Of a stretch of 64,000 nucleotides of DNA, positions 9,530 to 20,563 are shown in pieces (the first letter of the stretch is position 1; each line of letters begins with the position of its first letter). The stretch lies in the NCBI RefSeq assembly GCF_027579695.1, contig NC_083574.1, forward strand, positions 60,736,559 to 60,800,558, given 5' to 3'. Below the pieces are notes generated by a model. That model ran no database searches, was not told the origin of the DNA, and worked only from the letters and a program-made list of their open reading frames with translations. The stretch comes from Neoarius graeffei (taxonomy: Eukaryota; Chordata; Actinopteri; Siluriformes; Ariidae). The position numbers and the translations under genes were made by a program.

Positions 9530-10827
9530 TCCTGTGATTCTAGCATAAATGATAAGAGGAACTAACTTGTCTCTTGGACATTCCACAGAAATAAATGCAA
9601 AAGGTGGCTCTACAAAGTATTGTCTTTTTTTTTTTTTGGGGGGGGGGGGGGACACTCCAGAGTTCTGGTTTTTCATCTTAATTATTGTTTGTGTCACAAC
9701 AAAACAACAGTTTGCACCTTTAAAGTTGTAGGCATGTTGTGTAAATCAAATGGCGCTAACCCTCCAAAAATCCATTTTCATTCCAGCTTGAAATGCAACA
9801 AAACGTGACAAACACCAAGAGGGATGAATATTTTTGCCAGACACTTTTCGGAGGTAAAAGATTTCTGAATTTTGGAGACATAAACCTGAAAAAGACCACA
9901 TCGTAGCCATCAATATGAGTGTGGGTGCTGGAAAGGCGTGTACATATTTTGAAGAATATCAGCAAAAATCTGCAAGAAGCAGCCTGAGCAGTCTGAAGGT
10001 GTGTGTACATCACTCATACACACAGATACTCTAACCAACAGCCCTGCATGTATATAGGCGAGTATGTCTTTGAGTCATTACGCAAGCCTCTCCGAGCAGC
10101 ATGCACTGCACTGCACTCTTACACACATGCACCAGAAAACAACTTAATTATAGGTAAACAAAGCCAAAGTAAAGTATCTGAGCACACATATTACTTAAAG
10201 GAAAATATGCAGTATCAGCGGTCTAGCTGGGCTTTGGTGTAGAGCGCTCTACAGAACGAAAAGCAAGCACACAGCATCACTAGATCAGCAAACATCACAG
10301 GTAATATCATCCTTTGAGAACTGTACCAGTGTTTAATAATCCACTTATGAAGTGAATTGGTTGGAGCAGCTCTTATTTAGGGGTTTCATATGAAAGGGGG
10401 TGAATATCTACGCACACTCCAGATTTCTGTTTTTTAATCTTAATTATTGCTTGTGTCAAAATACATATGTCACAAAACCCCCAAAATAAAAAAGCAACAA
10501 AATATGGAATAAAAGTAATTGATGGTAAGAACATATCTTTTTTTTTCAAGAATTATAATTATTTCATTTTTCACAAATTGCTGCTGTCGTTTTACTGGTT
10601 TGTTTAAATTCTAAGTGGAAATGATTTTGTCGGATGTTTTGTACAAAGTTTTTATTTATTGAATTTGCAAAAAATAAAAAAATACTCTGTTTCTTAAAAT
10701 CCAGTGAATGTAGATATTCTAAAACAGTTATTCCACTCAATCTTGTTGTACATGGCTTATCGCCAACTTGGCGCTATGCGCCTCGTCGGCTATCAGCTCA
10801 TGTACGACTCGATTTCGTGGATCCCCA

Positions 10828-10830
<3 letters not shown>
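9269..10830. other. Spacer with microsatellites, no gene seen
   Basis: Contains a (GA)n tract (9487-9525) and a poly-T/poly-G run (9628-9650). A short segment, CACTCCAGA-TTCTG-TTTTCATCTTAATTATTG-like, is present twice (about 9651-9690 and 10417-10460) and may be the end of an old Tc1-like repeat. Open frames here are AT-rich and resemble no protein. Confidence 0.45.

Positions 10831-10900
<70 letters not shown>
10830..10900. repeat. (TA)n microsatellite
   Basis: About 64 bases of TA, then CACACA, abutting the left end of a Tc1 element, whose TA target may have lain within it. Confidence 0.95.
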
Positions 10901-10902
<2 letters not shown>

Positions 10903-12513
10903 GTGGGGAAAAAGTATTTAGTCAGCCACCAATTGTGCAAGTTCTCCCACTTAAAAAGATGAGAGAGGCCTGTAATTTTCATCATAGGTACACTTCAACT
11001 ATGAGAGACAGAATAGGGAGAAAGAATCCAGGAAATCACATTGTAGGATTTTTAATTAATTAATTGGTAAATTCCTCAGTAAAATAAGTATTTGGTCACC
11101 TACAAACAAGCAAGATTTCTGGCTCTCACAGATCTGCAACTTCTTCTTTAAGAGGCTCCTCTGTCCTCCACTCGTTACCTGTATTAATGGCACCTGTTTG
11201 AACTCGTTATCAGTATAAAAGACACCTGTCCACAACCTCAAACAGTCACACTCCAAACTCCACTACGGCCAAGACCAAAGAGCTGTCAAAGGACACCAGA
11301 AACAAAATTATAGACCTGCACCAGGCTGGGAAGACTGAATCTGCAATAGGTAAGCAGCTTGGTATGAAGAAATCAACTGTGGGAGCAATTATTAGAAAAT
11401 GGAAGACATACAAGACCACTGATAATCTCCCTCGATCTGGGGCTCCATGCAAGATCTCACCCCATGGGGTCAAAATGATCATAAGAACGGTGAGCAAAAA
11501 TCCCAGAACCACACGGGGGGACCTAGTGAATGACCTGCAGAGAGCTGGGACCAAAGTAACAAAGGCTACCATCAGTAACACACTATGCCGCCAGGGACTC
11601 AAATCCTGCAGTGCCAGATGTGTCCCCCTGCTTAAGCCAGTACATGTCCAGGCCCGTCTGAAGTTTGCTAGAGAGCATTTGGATGATCCAGAAGAGGATT
11701 GGGAGAATGTCATATGGTCAGATGAAACCAAAATAGAACTTTTTGTTAAAAACTCAACTTGTCGTGTTTGGAGGAGAAAGAATGCTGAGTTGCATCCAAA
11801 GAACACCATACCTACTGTGAAGCATGGGGGTGGAAACATCATGCTTTGGGGCTGTTTTTCTGCAAAGGGACCAGGACGACTGATCCGTGTAAAGGAAAGA
11901 ATGAATGGGGCCATGTATCGTGAGATTTTGAGTGAAAACCTCCTTCCATCAGCAAGGGCATTGAAGATGAAACGTGGCTGGGTCTTTCAGCATGACAGTG
12001 ATCCCAAACACACCGCCCGGGCAATGAAGGAGTGGCTTCGTAAGAAGCATTTCAAGGTCCTGGAGTGGCCTAGCCAGTCTCCAGATCTCAACCCCATAGA
12101 AAATCTTTGGAGGGAGTTGAAAATCCGTGTTGCCCAGCGACAGCCCCAAAACATCACTGCTCTAGAGGAGATCTGCATGGAGGAATGGGCCAAAATACCA
12201 GCAACAGTGTGTGAAAACCTTGTGAAGACTTACAGAAAACATTTGACCTCTGTCATTGCCAACAAAGGGTATATAACAAAGTATTGAGATGAACTTTTGT
12301 TATTGACCAAATATGGTACTTACGGTATTTTCCACCATAATTTGCAAATAAATTCTTTAAAAATCAGACAATGTGATTTTCTGGATTTTTTTTTCTCATT
12401 TTGTCTCACATAGTTGAGGTATACCTATGATGAAAATTACAGGCCTCTCTCATCTTTTTAAGTGGGAGAACTTGCACAATTGGTGACTGACTAAATACTT
12501 TTTTGCCCCACTG
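10901..12513 (+). mobile_element. Nearly intact Tc1-like transposon
   Basis: Terminal repeats CAGTGGGGAAAAAGTATTTA at the left and the inverse of CAGTGGGGCAAAAAAGTATT at the right bound a 1.6-kb element. Longer subterminal sequences (TTGTGCAAGTTCTCCCACTT and neighbours) also invert. A TA follows the right end. The transposase frame lies at 11265-12287. The high similarity of the two ends suggests recent activity of the family. Confidence 0.9.
11265..12287 (+). CDS. Tc1-like transposase, start codon changed to ACG
   Basis: This is a DD34E transposase that would cut and paste at TA sites. The open frame runs uninterrupted from 11265 to the stop at 12287 (340 codons read through). The expected ATG before [11 protein letters not shown] is ACG, so the first available ATG is 11364 ([14 protein letters not shown]), which lies inside the first helix-turn-helix. 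The N-terminal paired-like domain spans about residues 1-110. The catalytic triad is visible as [14 protein letters not shown] and NPIENLW, with 34 residues between the second D and the E. Loss of the ATG probably silences it, unless ACG or the internal ATG is used. No other break is seen. Confidence 0.85.
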   Translation, partial: TAKTKELSKDTRNKIIDLHQAGKTESAIGKQLGMKKSTVGAIIRKWKTYKTTDNLPRSGAPCKISPHGVKMIIRTVSKNPRTTRGDLVNDLQRAGTKVTKATISNTLCRQGLKSCSARCVPLLKPVHVQARLKFAREHLDDPEEDWENVIWSDETKIELFVKNSTCRVWRRKNAELHPKNTIPTVKHGGGNIMLWGCFSAKGPGRLIRVKERMNGAMYREILSENLLPSARALKMKRGWVFQHDSDPKHTARAMKEWLRKKHFKVLEWPSQSPDLNPIENLWRELKIRVAQRQPQNITALEEICMEEWAKIPATVCENLVKTYRKHLTSVIANKGYITKY

Positions 12514-12524
12514 TACATACATAA

Positions 12525-12562
<38 letters not shown>

Positions 12563-13692
12563 ACTATCCAAAATATTTTGGACCCACAAAAAATGCCAGG
12601 GATCACAATTTGGCCAGTCATGATCTGGATCCCTGGACCTAGAACAAAAAAAATCCTAGTGCCATCCCTGCTTTACTTCTTCTGACAAACCAAACAATAG
12701 ATATGCTTTAGTGGAGGCGTCCATATTTCTTTTTTTGTATCCTGAGGTAGGAAATAACATCATAGCAACTTGCAACGTATTACTTAAAAGGTACCACAAA
12801 TACAGCATTATTTTCAGATATCTGCATGGTCTGTCATGTGTAGTTGCTTACTTTTTGATTCTCTATTTTTTTATTCCGATAAAACACTATTCTATTCAGC
12901 TTCTTTCTTAGCCTTGATCAGACTACATGAACTCTGCACAATTTTGATTCAGTTTTGTCTTGGCTGACAAATATCCAGCATTGGGCCCGACTGTCAGAAT
13001 GATAAATGGGCCTCGTAGAGTGACATAATCAAAGAACAGTGATTCAGTGTATGGGCCACCCCATGGCACCCCGATGGAAAGAATTTTTTGTACTTTCTCG
13101 CCTACTTTTACAATTCTTACAACATGTTCATTGATAGACATGATTGACAATTTCTTGACCCTCCTCCCCGACAACATGCAAGGACATAAACGATGAGTGG
13201 TCAGTGTCAAATCTGTAGTGTTGCCAGTCTTCCGATCAAGACACAGCAAGAATTTATGGCAGTATGATTGCCTAATCTGACATGGTGTCCATCATTAAAA
13301 ACAAAAATATTATGCAGTCTGAAGTATTTTTGTGTCCCAAACACTCATGACAAACCAATGCAGATTATTCTCTGGCACCACCTAGTGAAAAGCAAAAAAG
13401 CTACTTTTTTGACCATGTACTGTATTTGCCATTTTGAGCTACTTTCCCATGAAAAGATTCGGCAACACCAACTGTAAGCTATCTGAGTATGACTTATCGC
13501 TTGCTAATGTGAACGCATGGTAATGAATTTGATGAACACCTGCAAAAACAAAAACAACTTTTGAACTTTATTAATGCTATCAGTTTAACAAAGGCAAAAA
13601 CATCCTTTTAAGTGAAACCATTTGTATGTGTCATGTTGTTAAACATGTGACCTAAACATTTTCAGGAAAGATTAAACTGTCATATTTGTGTG
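12514..13692. other. Spacer with (CT)n and an unassigned open frame
   Basis: A (CT)n tract lies at 12529-12558. A 108-codon minus-strand open frame at 12923-13249 starts MLCLDRKTGNTTDL. It shows no domain I know, and flanking splice sites are not convincing. I leave it unnamed. Confidence 0.35.
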
Positions 13693-13887
13693 TGTGGCAG
13701 CGGGGGAGTGGTTGAGCACGTGTTTGTGAATGGAGAGCGAAGCCAGGGAAGGTGAGTGGTTAAATGATCACACCTGTGGTTAATTAATATGCTCTGTGTG
13801 TGTGTGTGTGTGTGTGTGTTCCCAGTGACAGCTATCTAATAAAAGGGTGGAGAGGAGAAAAGAAGTAGTCTCTGACCATAGTGTTGG

Positions 13888-13940
<53 letters not shown>

Positions 13941-14039
13941 CCAGGGAAAATTGTTCTGACATATGCTGAAAAGTGATTTTTCTTTACAAAATAAAAAAGA
14001 GACTGATCCACAAACCTACCTGCCCTTGTGTTTGCTACA
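13693..14039 (+). repeat. Possible solo LTR of a retroelement (fossil)
   Basis: The block begins TGTGGCAGCGG and ends GTTTGCTACA, so it has TG...CA ends. It contains AATAAAA-type signals and two (TG)n tracts. No internal retroelement genes adjoin it and I see no clear target duplication, so the LTR identity is tentative. Confidence 0.25.
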
Positions 14040-14398
14040 GAATGAATATATGTGTAAGTGTGCTTTGGTGTATATGTACAGCATGTTTGTGTATGGCTTA
14101 AACTTATAATTAATCAACAATTGGGTATTTATGACATCAACATTGTAACACGTGATGGTAGGCCGACAGCCCACACACACACGCAGACAAGTGCTTCTTG
14201 CCACAGTACCACAGTGGTGCTGAAAGGACAGCGCTGCACCTTCCCCCCCGTGACAGTGCTGAAAGGACAGCTCCACTCCAGCACCACTGTTTACAAACAC
14301 CAGTGCGCACATGGTTGAAGGATAGGCTGGCCTAATTCTACATGGCTGGAGTTCACTGAAGACCGCTCCCACTCACTCTCCGTGAAGTGACTGCAGGA

Positions 14399-14406
14399 TA
14401 TAAAAG
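14399..14406 (+). promoter_or_regulatory. TATA box of the candidate small gene
   Basis: TATAAAAG in the context GGATATAAAAGGGCGCC, about 100 bases upstream of the proposed ATG. Transcription would start near 14430. A (CT)n tract follows at 14465-14482. Confidence 0.45.
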
Positions 14407-14506
14407 GGCGCCATTGCCACAGAAGGATGAGTAACATTGAGGAGAACACTGTGGCTGACCTGCGCTCTCTCTCTCTCTCTCTCACACCTTCCAGACTCCA
14501 ACACAG

Positions 14507-14813
14507 ATGACTCTCTCACCCCAGCCTGAGGAAGTAGCTCCCCTCCAGCCTGCCTTCACAGAGGCTCCTCCACCCTGCACGACTGCACCTTCCACAGACA
14601 CTCTGCATGAAGACCTGCACACACTCCCATCTACTCTTTCCCCTCAACCACATGTAATCCACCACCAAGAAACAGGTATGTGCTTTCTTGGGGCTAGTGG
14701 GGTATCATAGGAGATTTATCCCTAACTTCTTCTCTTTAACATTCCCCCTCTCAGATCTAACCAAGAAGGGAGAGCTTGAGAAAGTTCACTTTCAGAAGTT
14801 CCCTCTGCAATAA
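14507..14813 (+). CDS. Candidate two-exon gene for a 75-residue proline-rich protein
   Basis: Exon 1 codes 56 residues (MTLSPQPEEVAPLQ...HHQET) and ends ACAG/GTATGT at 14675. The 79-bp intron ends in a pyrimidine run and CTCAG at 14754. Exon 2 (14755-14813) joins in frame (phase 1) to add DLTKKGELEKVHFQKFPLQ and a stop. A TATA box lies upstream and AATAAA 23 bases downstream. The first part is rich in P, T and E with no signal peptide; the second part is basic. The frame continues upstream of the ATG through CTCACACCTTCCAGACTCC, which itself resembles an acceptor, so the true start could lie in an earlier exon. I do not recognise a family. The agreement of promoter, small intron, stop and poly(A) signal is the only evidence. 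Confidence 0.4.
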
Positions 14814-14835
14814 CCCTGTCTCAGGTCCCACATGA

Positions 14836-14841
14836 AATAAA
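14836..14841 (+). terminator. AATAAA signal of the candidate small gene
   Basis: Canonical polyadenylation hexamer 23 bases after the proposed stop at 14813. Confidence 0.4.
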
Positions 14842-15225
14842 CACTAATATAAAAATCTGGGTTTTCACGTGATAAGTGATTCTTTGTTCTTTTATTTTTG
14901 AGGTATCAATGATTCGTACATCCAAATTGGACAGTGTACCAGCATTTTGAAAAATTCTTAGTTGGCACTCTGATTCCAATTAAGTAGATGAGTGCAACCT
15001 AATGCCTCCTCTAAGATGGCGACACCGTTTACATGTCCAAAGAGGCTTTTATATTTGCTGAGATGCTAATTCGCTAGCTGTTTTGGTAACTACATAGCAG
15101 AATAAAGTAGCAAAGTTGTGTCAGCTTTGATGTATTACAAACTCTATATATTATATTTAACATCAGGCATTTTATCACTTAAGGGAAAAATACACTTTTG
15201 TTGTCTTTCTGAATCGAGTATTACC

Positions 15226-15312
15226 CTGTGTCCGAAATCACTCACTCGTTCACTACTCCCTACTCCCTAAATAGGGAATTACTATTTAGAGGACTATATA
15301 GTGAGCTCATTG
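15226..15312. repeat. Fragment of the TGTCCGAAATCAC MITE family
   Basis: Contains CCCTGTGTCCGAAATCACTC and the inner ACTCCCTACTCCC/TAGGGAATTACTAT pair but lacks the opposite end. The flanking 14842-15225 sequence has no gene I can see. Confidence 0.6.
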
Positions 15313-15413
15313 GTAAAATGAAAAAAACTAGATAGAACTCGACGCCAACAGCGTCGATGGGGATGCCTCTGCCTGGTAGACTACATGCCTTATTAAGTTG
15401 TGATTTGGGGATG

Positions 15414-16014
15414 GACATTTGACCTCACAGTAATCTTGACCTGGTGAAATCACTTGTATCAGCCTTGGAGACACTGTGTTCACAAGGTTTTTGGACAGAC
15501 ATTTGACCTCACAGTGACCTTGACAGACCTTTTGATCTCAAAATCTAATCAGTTTATCTTTGTCACCAAATGCACAAATGGTGAAAGTTTGGTGAAATTC
15601 CTTTCATTCGCCTTGGAGATATTGTGTTCACAAGGTTTTCGGACAGACATTTGACCTCACAGTGACCTTGATCTTAGACCTTTTGATCTCAAAATCTAAT
15701 CAGTTCATGTTTGTCCCCAAGCGCACAAATGGTGAAAGTTTGGTGAAATTCCTTTCATTAGCCTTTGAGATATCGCGTTCACAAGGTTTCGGGACGGACA
15801 TTTGACCTCACAGCGACCTTGACCTTAGACCTTTTGATCTGAAAATCTAATCAGTTTATCTTTGTCTCCAAATGCACAAATGGTGAAAGTTTGGTGAAAT
15901 TCCTTTCATTAGCCTTTGGGATATCGCATTCACAAGGTTTCGGGATGGATGCACGGATGCACGGACAGACGGACATCCCGAAAACATAATGCCTCCTGCA
16001 CCTTACAGTGGTGG
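15414..16014. repeat. ~150-bp tandem repeat, about four copies
   Basis: Each unit contains GACATTTGACCTCACAGTGA, CTTTTGATCTCAAAATCTAA and GGTGAAAGTTTGGTGAAATT. The ACATTTGACCTCAC marker recurs at about 15415, 15500, 15648 and 15799: a short first step, then 148 and 151 bases. The array ends in a GGATGCACGGAT/GACGGAC run. Confidence 0.8.
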
Positions 16015-16158
16015 AAGCATAAAAAACGCTTTTGGACACTAGTCTGTTGTGCTGAGGTGGCAAGATGGCAGGTTGAGCAGTCGTGTTTTTAAGGAGCTCG
16101 TCAAACTTAGTCCCAAAGTTTTGTTTGTACTTGTTAATTCCCACTTTTGAGAGTCAAA

Positions 16159-17026
16159 ATGGATGGAAGACAGCTGATTAAACCTGCCACACTAAGACTA
16201 AGCCAAGAAACTTCGTCTGACATTGAAAGAAAAGAAACGGACCCAGTTGCAGAGCACGACTATGCAATGGATGTTTCTCTGCTAAATAAGAGAGAACGCG
16301 GTGATGACTCAGCACTGCCAATGCCAAGTAAACCAGAAAAAAAGGCCAAGTTGACAAATGAAGGTGAGAGTGATGTAGTCTCTAATAAAACAATTTTAGA
16401 GGCTATTCTGAGCCTTGAAAAGAGAGTGGACGCACAGCTAGCCGACTTGAGGGAGCAGACCAGACAAAGCAGTGCCATGATTGCTAATTTAGCTAAAGCT
16501 GTTGAGTTCAATACTGAAGAAGAGAAAGAATCCAAAAACAAGGTTAAAGTCTTGGAGAAACAAAACGACCAAATGCTCAAAGAGAACAAAGAACTTAAGG
16601 AAAGAATCAAAGAACAAGAAAGATACAGAATGAGATGGTGTCTCCAGATTAAAGGCTTGGGAGAGAAAAAGGAGAAAAACATCAGGGAGCAAGTCATTCA
16701 AATCCTGGGCAACACTGTCCCGGAGTTGAAGCAAGATGGAAGAAGCAGTGTACATTGTGCATTGGGTGGGGAAAAAGATGGACAACAAGAACAGACATGT
16801 CTTCATTACGTTTGCTGTAAGACAAGTGAAAGAAGAAGTATGGCAGTGGAGCAAGAACTCTCCGGTCTGCAAGGAAAAAGGTATTCATTTTGCTGAAGTG
16901 CTTCCACGAGAGGATTGGGAAGAAAGGAAACAGTTTTGGCCACAGATCGAGCAAGCGAGGTGGGCCAACAAGCAAGCCTACTTTCGGGGTCCATATGCAT
17001 ACATCAAGGGACGTTGGCTCAAGTGA
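16159..17026 (+). pseudogene. LINE ORF1 (coiled coil plus RRM-like), frameshifted
   Basis: From the ATG at 16159 (MDGRQLIKP) the frame codes a charged N-terminus with a KPEKKAKL basic patch, then a coiled coil of about residues 75-155 rich in E, K, L and Q. The start of an RNA-recognition-like fold follows (RMRWCLQIKGLGEKKEKN). Around 16735 the continuation of this fold (VHWVGKKMDNKNRHVFITF...) switches to another frame, ending with AYIKGRWLK at 17026. This layout is typical of L1-clade ORF1 RNA chaperones. One frameshift breaks it. Confidence 0.75.
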
Positions 17027-18983
17027 GAGCAGGAGAATTCAGGCTTTAATGTCTGATATAGTGGAATACATTAAAGGGACAATGGAGCTCTATTTAAAGG
17101 CTACTGTTCAGTTAGTGGCGGAGTGAGCTAATCAGGTGTTCGACTTGAAGGTTGTATACTTATTTTGTTTTGTTCTGTTCCAGTTGTAATGGTAATGTGA
17201 AAAGTTTGTTTGGTTCTTTGAATGTAAGGGGCTTGAAGGACAGTGTCAAAAGAAAGGCACTTTTTCTATTTTGCAAAGGGCAAAAATCTCATTGTTTGTT
17301 TTTGCAAGAGACTCATTCCTCTGAGATGGACAGGACTTTTTGGACTAACCAATGGGGAAACAAGATGCTATTCAGTCATGGATCTAACCAGTCAGAAGGT
17401 GTGGCGATATGCTTCACTAGATGTCCTAGTGAAATCGTGACTCACAGAGCTGATGGGGATGGTCACTGGTTGACTGTGGTATTGAAAATCAAAAGTCTAT
17501 TCTTCCTAATAACTAATGTTTATGGATACAATAATGATGGTCAAAACATAAACTAATGGAAAATATTACGAATGTGATTTCAGACCTCAAAACTTTATAT
17601 CCTACTGAATGTATACACATAGTAGGAGGTGATTGGAACATGACACCTAATGAATGTGAAGACAGATGGCCTCCTAGACTAAGAAAGTTGAAATGCAATG
17701 ACATTGTTGAAGGTTTCAAGACAGATAATAATTTAACTGATGTATGGAGAAGTTTAAATCTGGGAATCAAAAATTACTCTTGGTTTAAGCCCAATGGGGA
17801 AAGTAAGTCTAGAATTGATTATTGGTTGGTCAGTGACAACATCATGAGATATGTTTCACAATCTAAAATGTCTAATGCTCCTCTATCGGATCACTGTTTT
17901 ATAGATCTGGCGTTAGAACCAACAATAAGGGAATCCAGAAACAAAGGATATTGGAAAATTAATGCCAAGTTGTTACAGGATGAGAAATATTGCAAAAAGA
18001 TAAAAGAAAAATAACAAGGGATATTGGAAATGATGAAGCCATCACTAGTGACGTTGATAAATGGGAATTTCTCAAATTCAAAATTAGGGTATTTACAATT
18101 CATTTTTGTAAAGATCTTAACAGGAAAAGAGAGTATGAAAGCAACCTACTTAGGGATACAAGTCTGTGTTGTAGTAAACCTGAACTAAATGAAACAGAAA
18201 AAAAATAGGTTAATGGAGTTACAAGTCAAATTAGATGATCTTTATCTTGAAAAAGCACAGGGTGCCTTTATAAACTCACGAGTGAAATGGATTGAGGCAG
18301 GTGAAAAAAAAAATTCCTCATATTTTAGTAATTTATAGAAGAACAGACAAGTGAGAAATTCAATTACAGCTCTAATTATAAATGCTATAGAAAGCAAAGA
18401 TCATAGGGATATAGAAAAAGAGGTTTTTACATTTTATTCTAAGTTGTATACCGCAAATTACTCATCGGTAGATATGGATAACTTTTTTGATAAAATCAAG
18501 AACCTTATCCCTTGTATAGAGGAATCCTTTAAAGATCTTTGTGAAGCTGATATTAAAATTGAGGAACTAGACTCAGCTATTTTGAAGATGGCTTCAAATA
18601 AATCGCCAGGCACCAATGGGCTTACTGCCAATTTTTATCAATTCTTTTGGAAAGATTTAAGGAATTTATTGTTTAAAGCTTTAAGAGAGTGCATAGAGAA
18701 GAAAGAACTGACGTCTAGCATGAAACAAGGTGTAATTACGCTCATTCCAAAGTCTGGTAAAGATAAAAGAATACTAGATAACCTGAGACCAATTACACTG
18801 CCGAATACTGATTATAAAATTATTTCGTCGGTCACTGCGACTAGACTAAAGGTAGGCTTGTCATCCATAATTAGTGAGACGCAGTCAGGCTTTTTGAAAG
18901 GAAGATTCATCATTAATAACATTAGGTTGGTTTTAGATTTGCTTGATTACAGTGATTTAATTGATGAAGGTGGTTTTATCTTA

Positions 18984-19352
18984 GGGCGGCACGGTGGTGT
19001 AGTGGTTAGCACTGTTACCTCACAGCAAGAAGGTCCTAGGTTCGAGCCCAGCAGCCAGCGAGGGCCTTTCTGTGTGGAGTTTGCATGTTCTCCCCGTGTC
19101 TGTGTGGGTTTCCTCCAGGTTCTCTAGTTTCCCCCACAGTCCAAAGACATGCAGGTTAGGCTAATTGCTGGCTCTAAATTGACTGTAGGTGTGAATGTAA
19201 GTGTGAATGGTTGTCTGTCTCTGTGTCAGCCCTGCGATAACCTGGTGACTTGTCCAGGGTGTATCCCGCCTCTCGCCCATAGTCAGCTGGGATAGGCTCC
19301 AGCTTGCCTGCGACCCTGTAAAACAGAATAAACAACTACAGATGGATGGATG
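18984..19352 (+). mobile_element. tRNA-headed SINE inside the LINE, 12-bp target duplication
   Basis: Full-length Mermaid-like SINE starting GGCGGCACGGTGGTGTAGTG. GGTTTTATCTTA is repeated exactly at 18972-18983 and 19353-19364, proving insertion into the LINE reverse-transcriptase region. Confidence 0.85.
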
Positions 19353-19823
19353 GGTTTTATCTTATTTTTAGATTTTTTTAAAAGCTTTTGATTCTGTTGA
19401 ACATCCTTTTATTTTGAAAACTTTGTATCATTTTGGATTTGGAGAGAAGTTTAGAAGAAATATCGATATGTTATATAACGGAATTAATAGCTTTGTTGCT
19501 CTTGGGCATGGCACTTGTTCAAGATTTGAAATCAAGAGGGGCATTCGTCAAGGATGCGGTAGCTCCCCTTTATTGTTCATAATGGTTGCAGAAATGTTAT
19601 CTATTTTGATCAAAAATAGTGAAATTGAAGGCCTAAATATAATTGGAAGTCAAATAATAATTAGTCAATTAGCTGATGATACAACCTTATTTTTAAAAAA
19701 TGAAACTCAAATTCCTTTGGCCTTACAGTTGATAAATATATTCTCAAAAGTGTCAGGACTACAGTTGAATGTACACAAATGTGAAATATTAACTTTACAT
19801 GATTATCCCCTGCAACCATTATA

Positions 19824-20563
19824 CAACCCTGATTCCAAAAAAGTTGGGACAAAGTACAAATTGTGAATAAAAACAGAATGCAATAATTTACAAATCTCAA
19901 AAACTGATATTGCATTCACAATAGAACATAGACAACATATCAAATGTCGAAAGTGAGACATTTTGAAATTTCATGCCAAATATTGGCTCATTTGAAATTT
20001 CATGACAGCAACACATCTCAAAAAAGTTGGGACGGGGCAATAAGAGGCTGGAAAAGTTAAAGGTACAAAAAAGGAACAGCTGGAGGACCAAATTGCAACT
20101 CATTAGGTCAATTGGCAATAGGTCATTAACATGACTGGGTATAAAAAGAGCATCTTAGAGTGGCAGCAGCTCTCAGAAGTAAAGATGGGAAGAGGATCAC
20201 CAATCCCCCTAATTCTGCACCGACAAATAGTGGAGCAATATCAGAAAGGAGTTCGACAGTGTAAAATTGCAAAGAGTTTGAACATATCATCATCATCTAC
20301 AGTGCATAATATCATCAAAAGATTCAGAGAATCTGGAAGAATCTCTGTGCGTAAGGGTCAAGGCCAGAAAACCATACTGGGTGCCCGTGATCTTCGGGCC
20401 CTTAGATGGCACTGCATCACATACAGGCATGCTTCTGTATTGGAAATCACAAAATGGGCTCAGGAATATTTCCAGAGAACATTATCTGTGAACACAATTC
20501 ACCGTGCCATCCGTTTTTATTTACAATTTGTACTTTGTCCCAACTTTTTTGGAATCGGGGTTG
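19824..20563 (+). mobile_element. Internally deleted Tc1 element (~740 bp)
   Basis: Ends CAACCCTGATTCCAAAAAAG and the inverse of CAACCCCGATTCCAAAAAAG are flanked by TA. It keeps the 5' region and the first ~115 transposase codons up to HRAIR, then jumps near 20512 to the 3' terminal repeat. It is a non-autonomous derivative of the family also present at 21291, 45645 and 52352. Confidence 0.85.

Noticed and set aside
10634-11063. Overlapping frames with (YI)n runs
   Set aside because: They are translations of a (TA)n microsatellite.
11246-11914. 222-codon open frame on the minus strand opposite the Tc1 transposase
   Set aside because: It is the antisense shadow of a conserved transposase frame.
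12923-13249. 108-codon minus-strand open frame
   Set aside because: No recognisable domain, no splice or promoter context; left as unassigned.
15414-16014. Regular repeats that might suggest a CRISPR array
   Set aside because: Units are ~150 bases, diverged and contiguous without unique spacers; the genome is vertebrate.
18984-19060. tRNA gene (GGTGTAGTGGTTAGCAC)
   Set aside because: It is the head of a dispersed SINE with target duplications and does not close into a cloverleaf.
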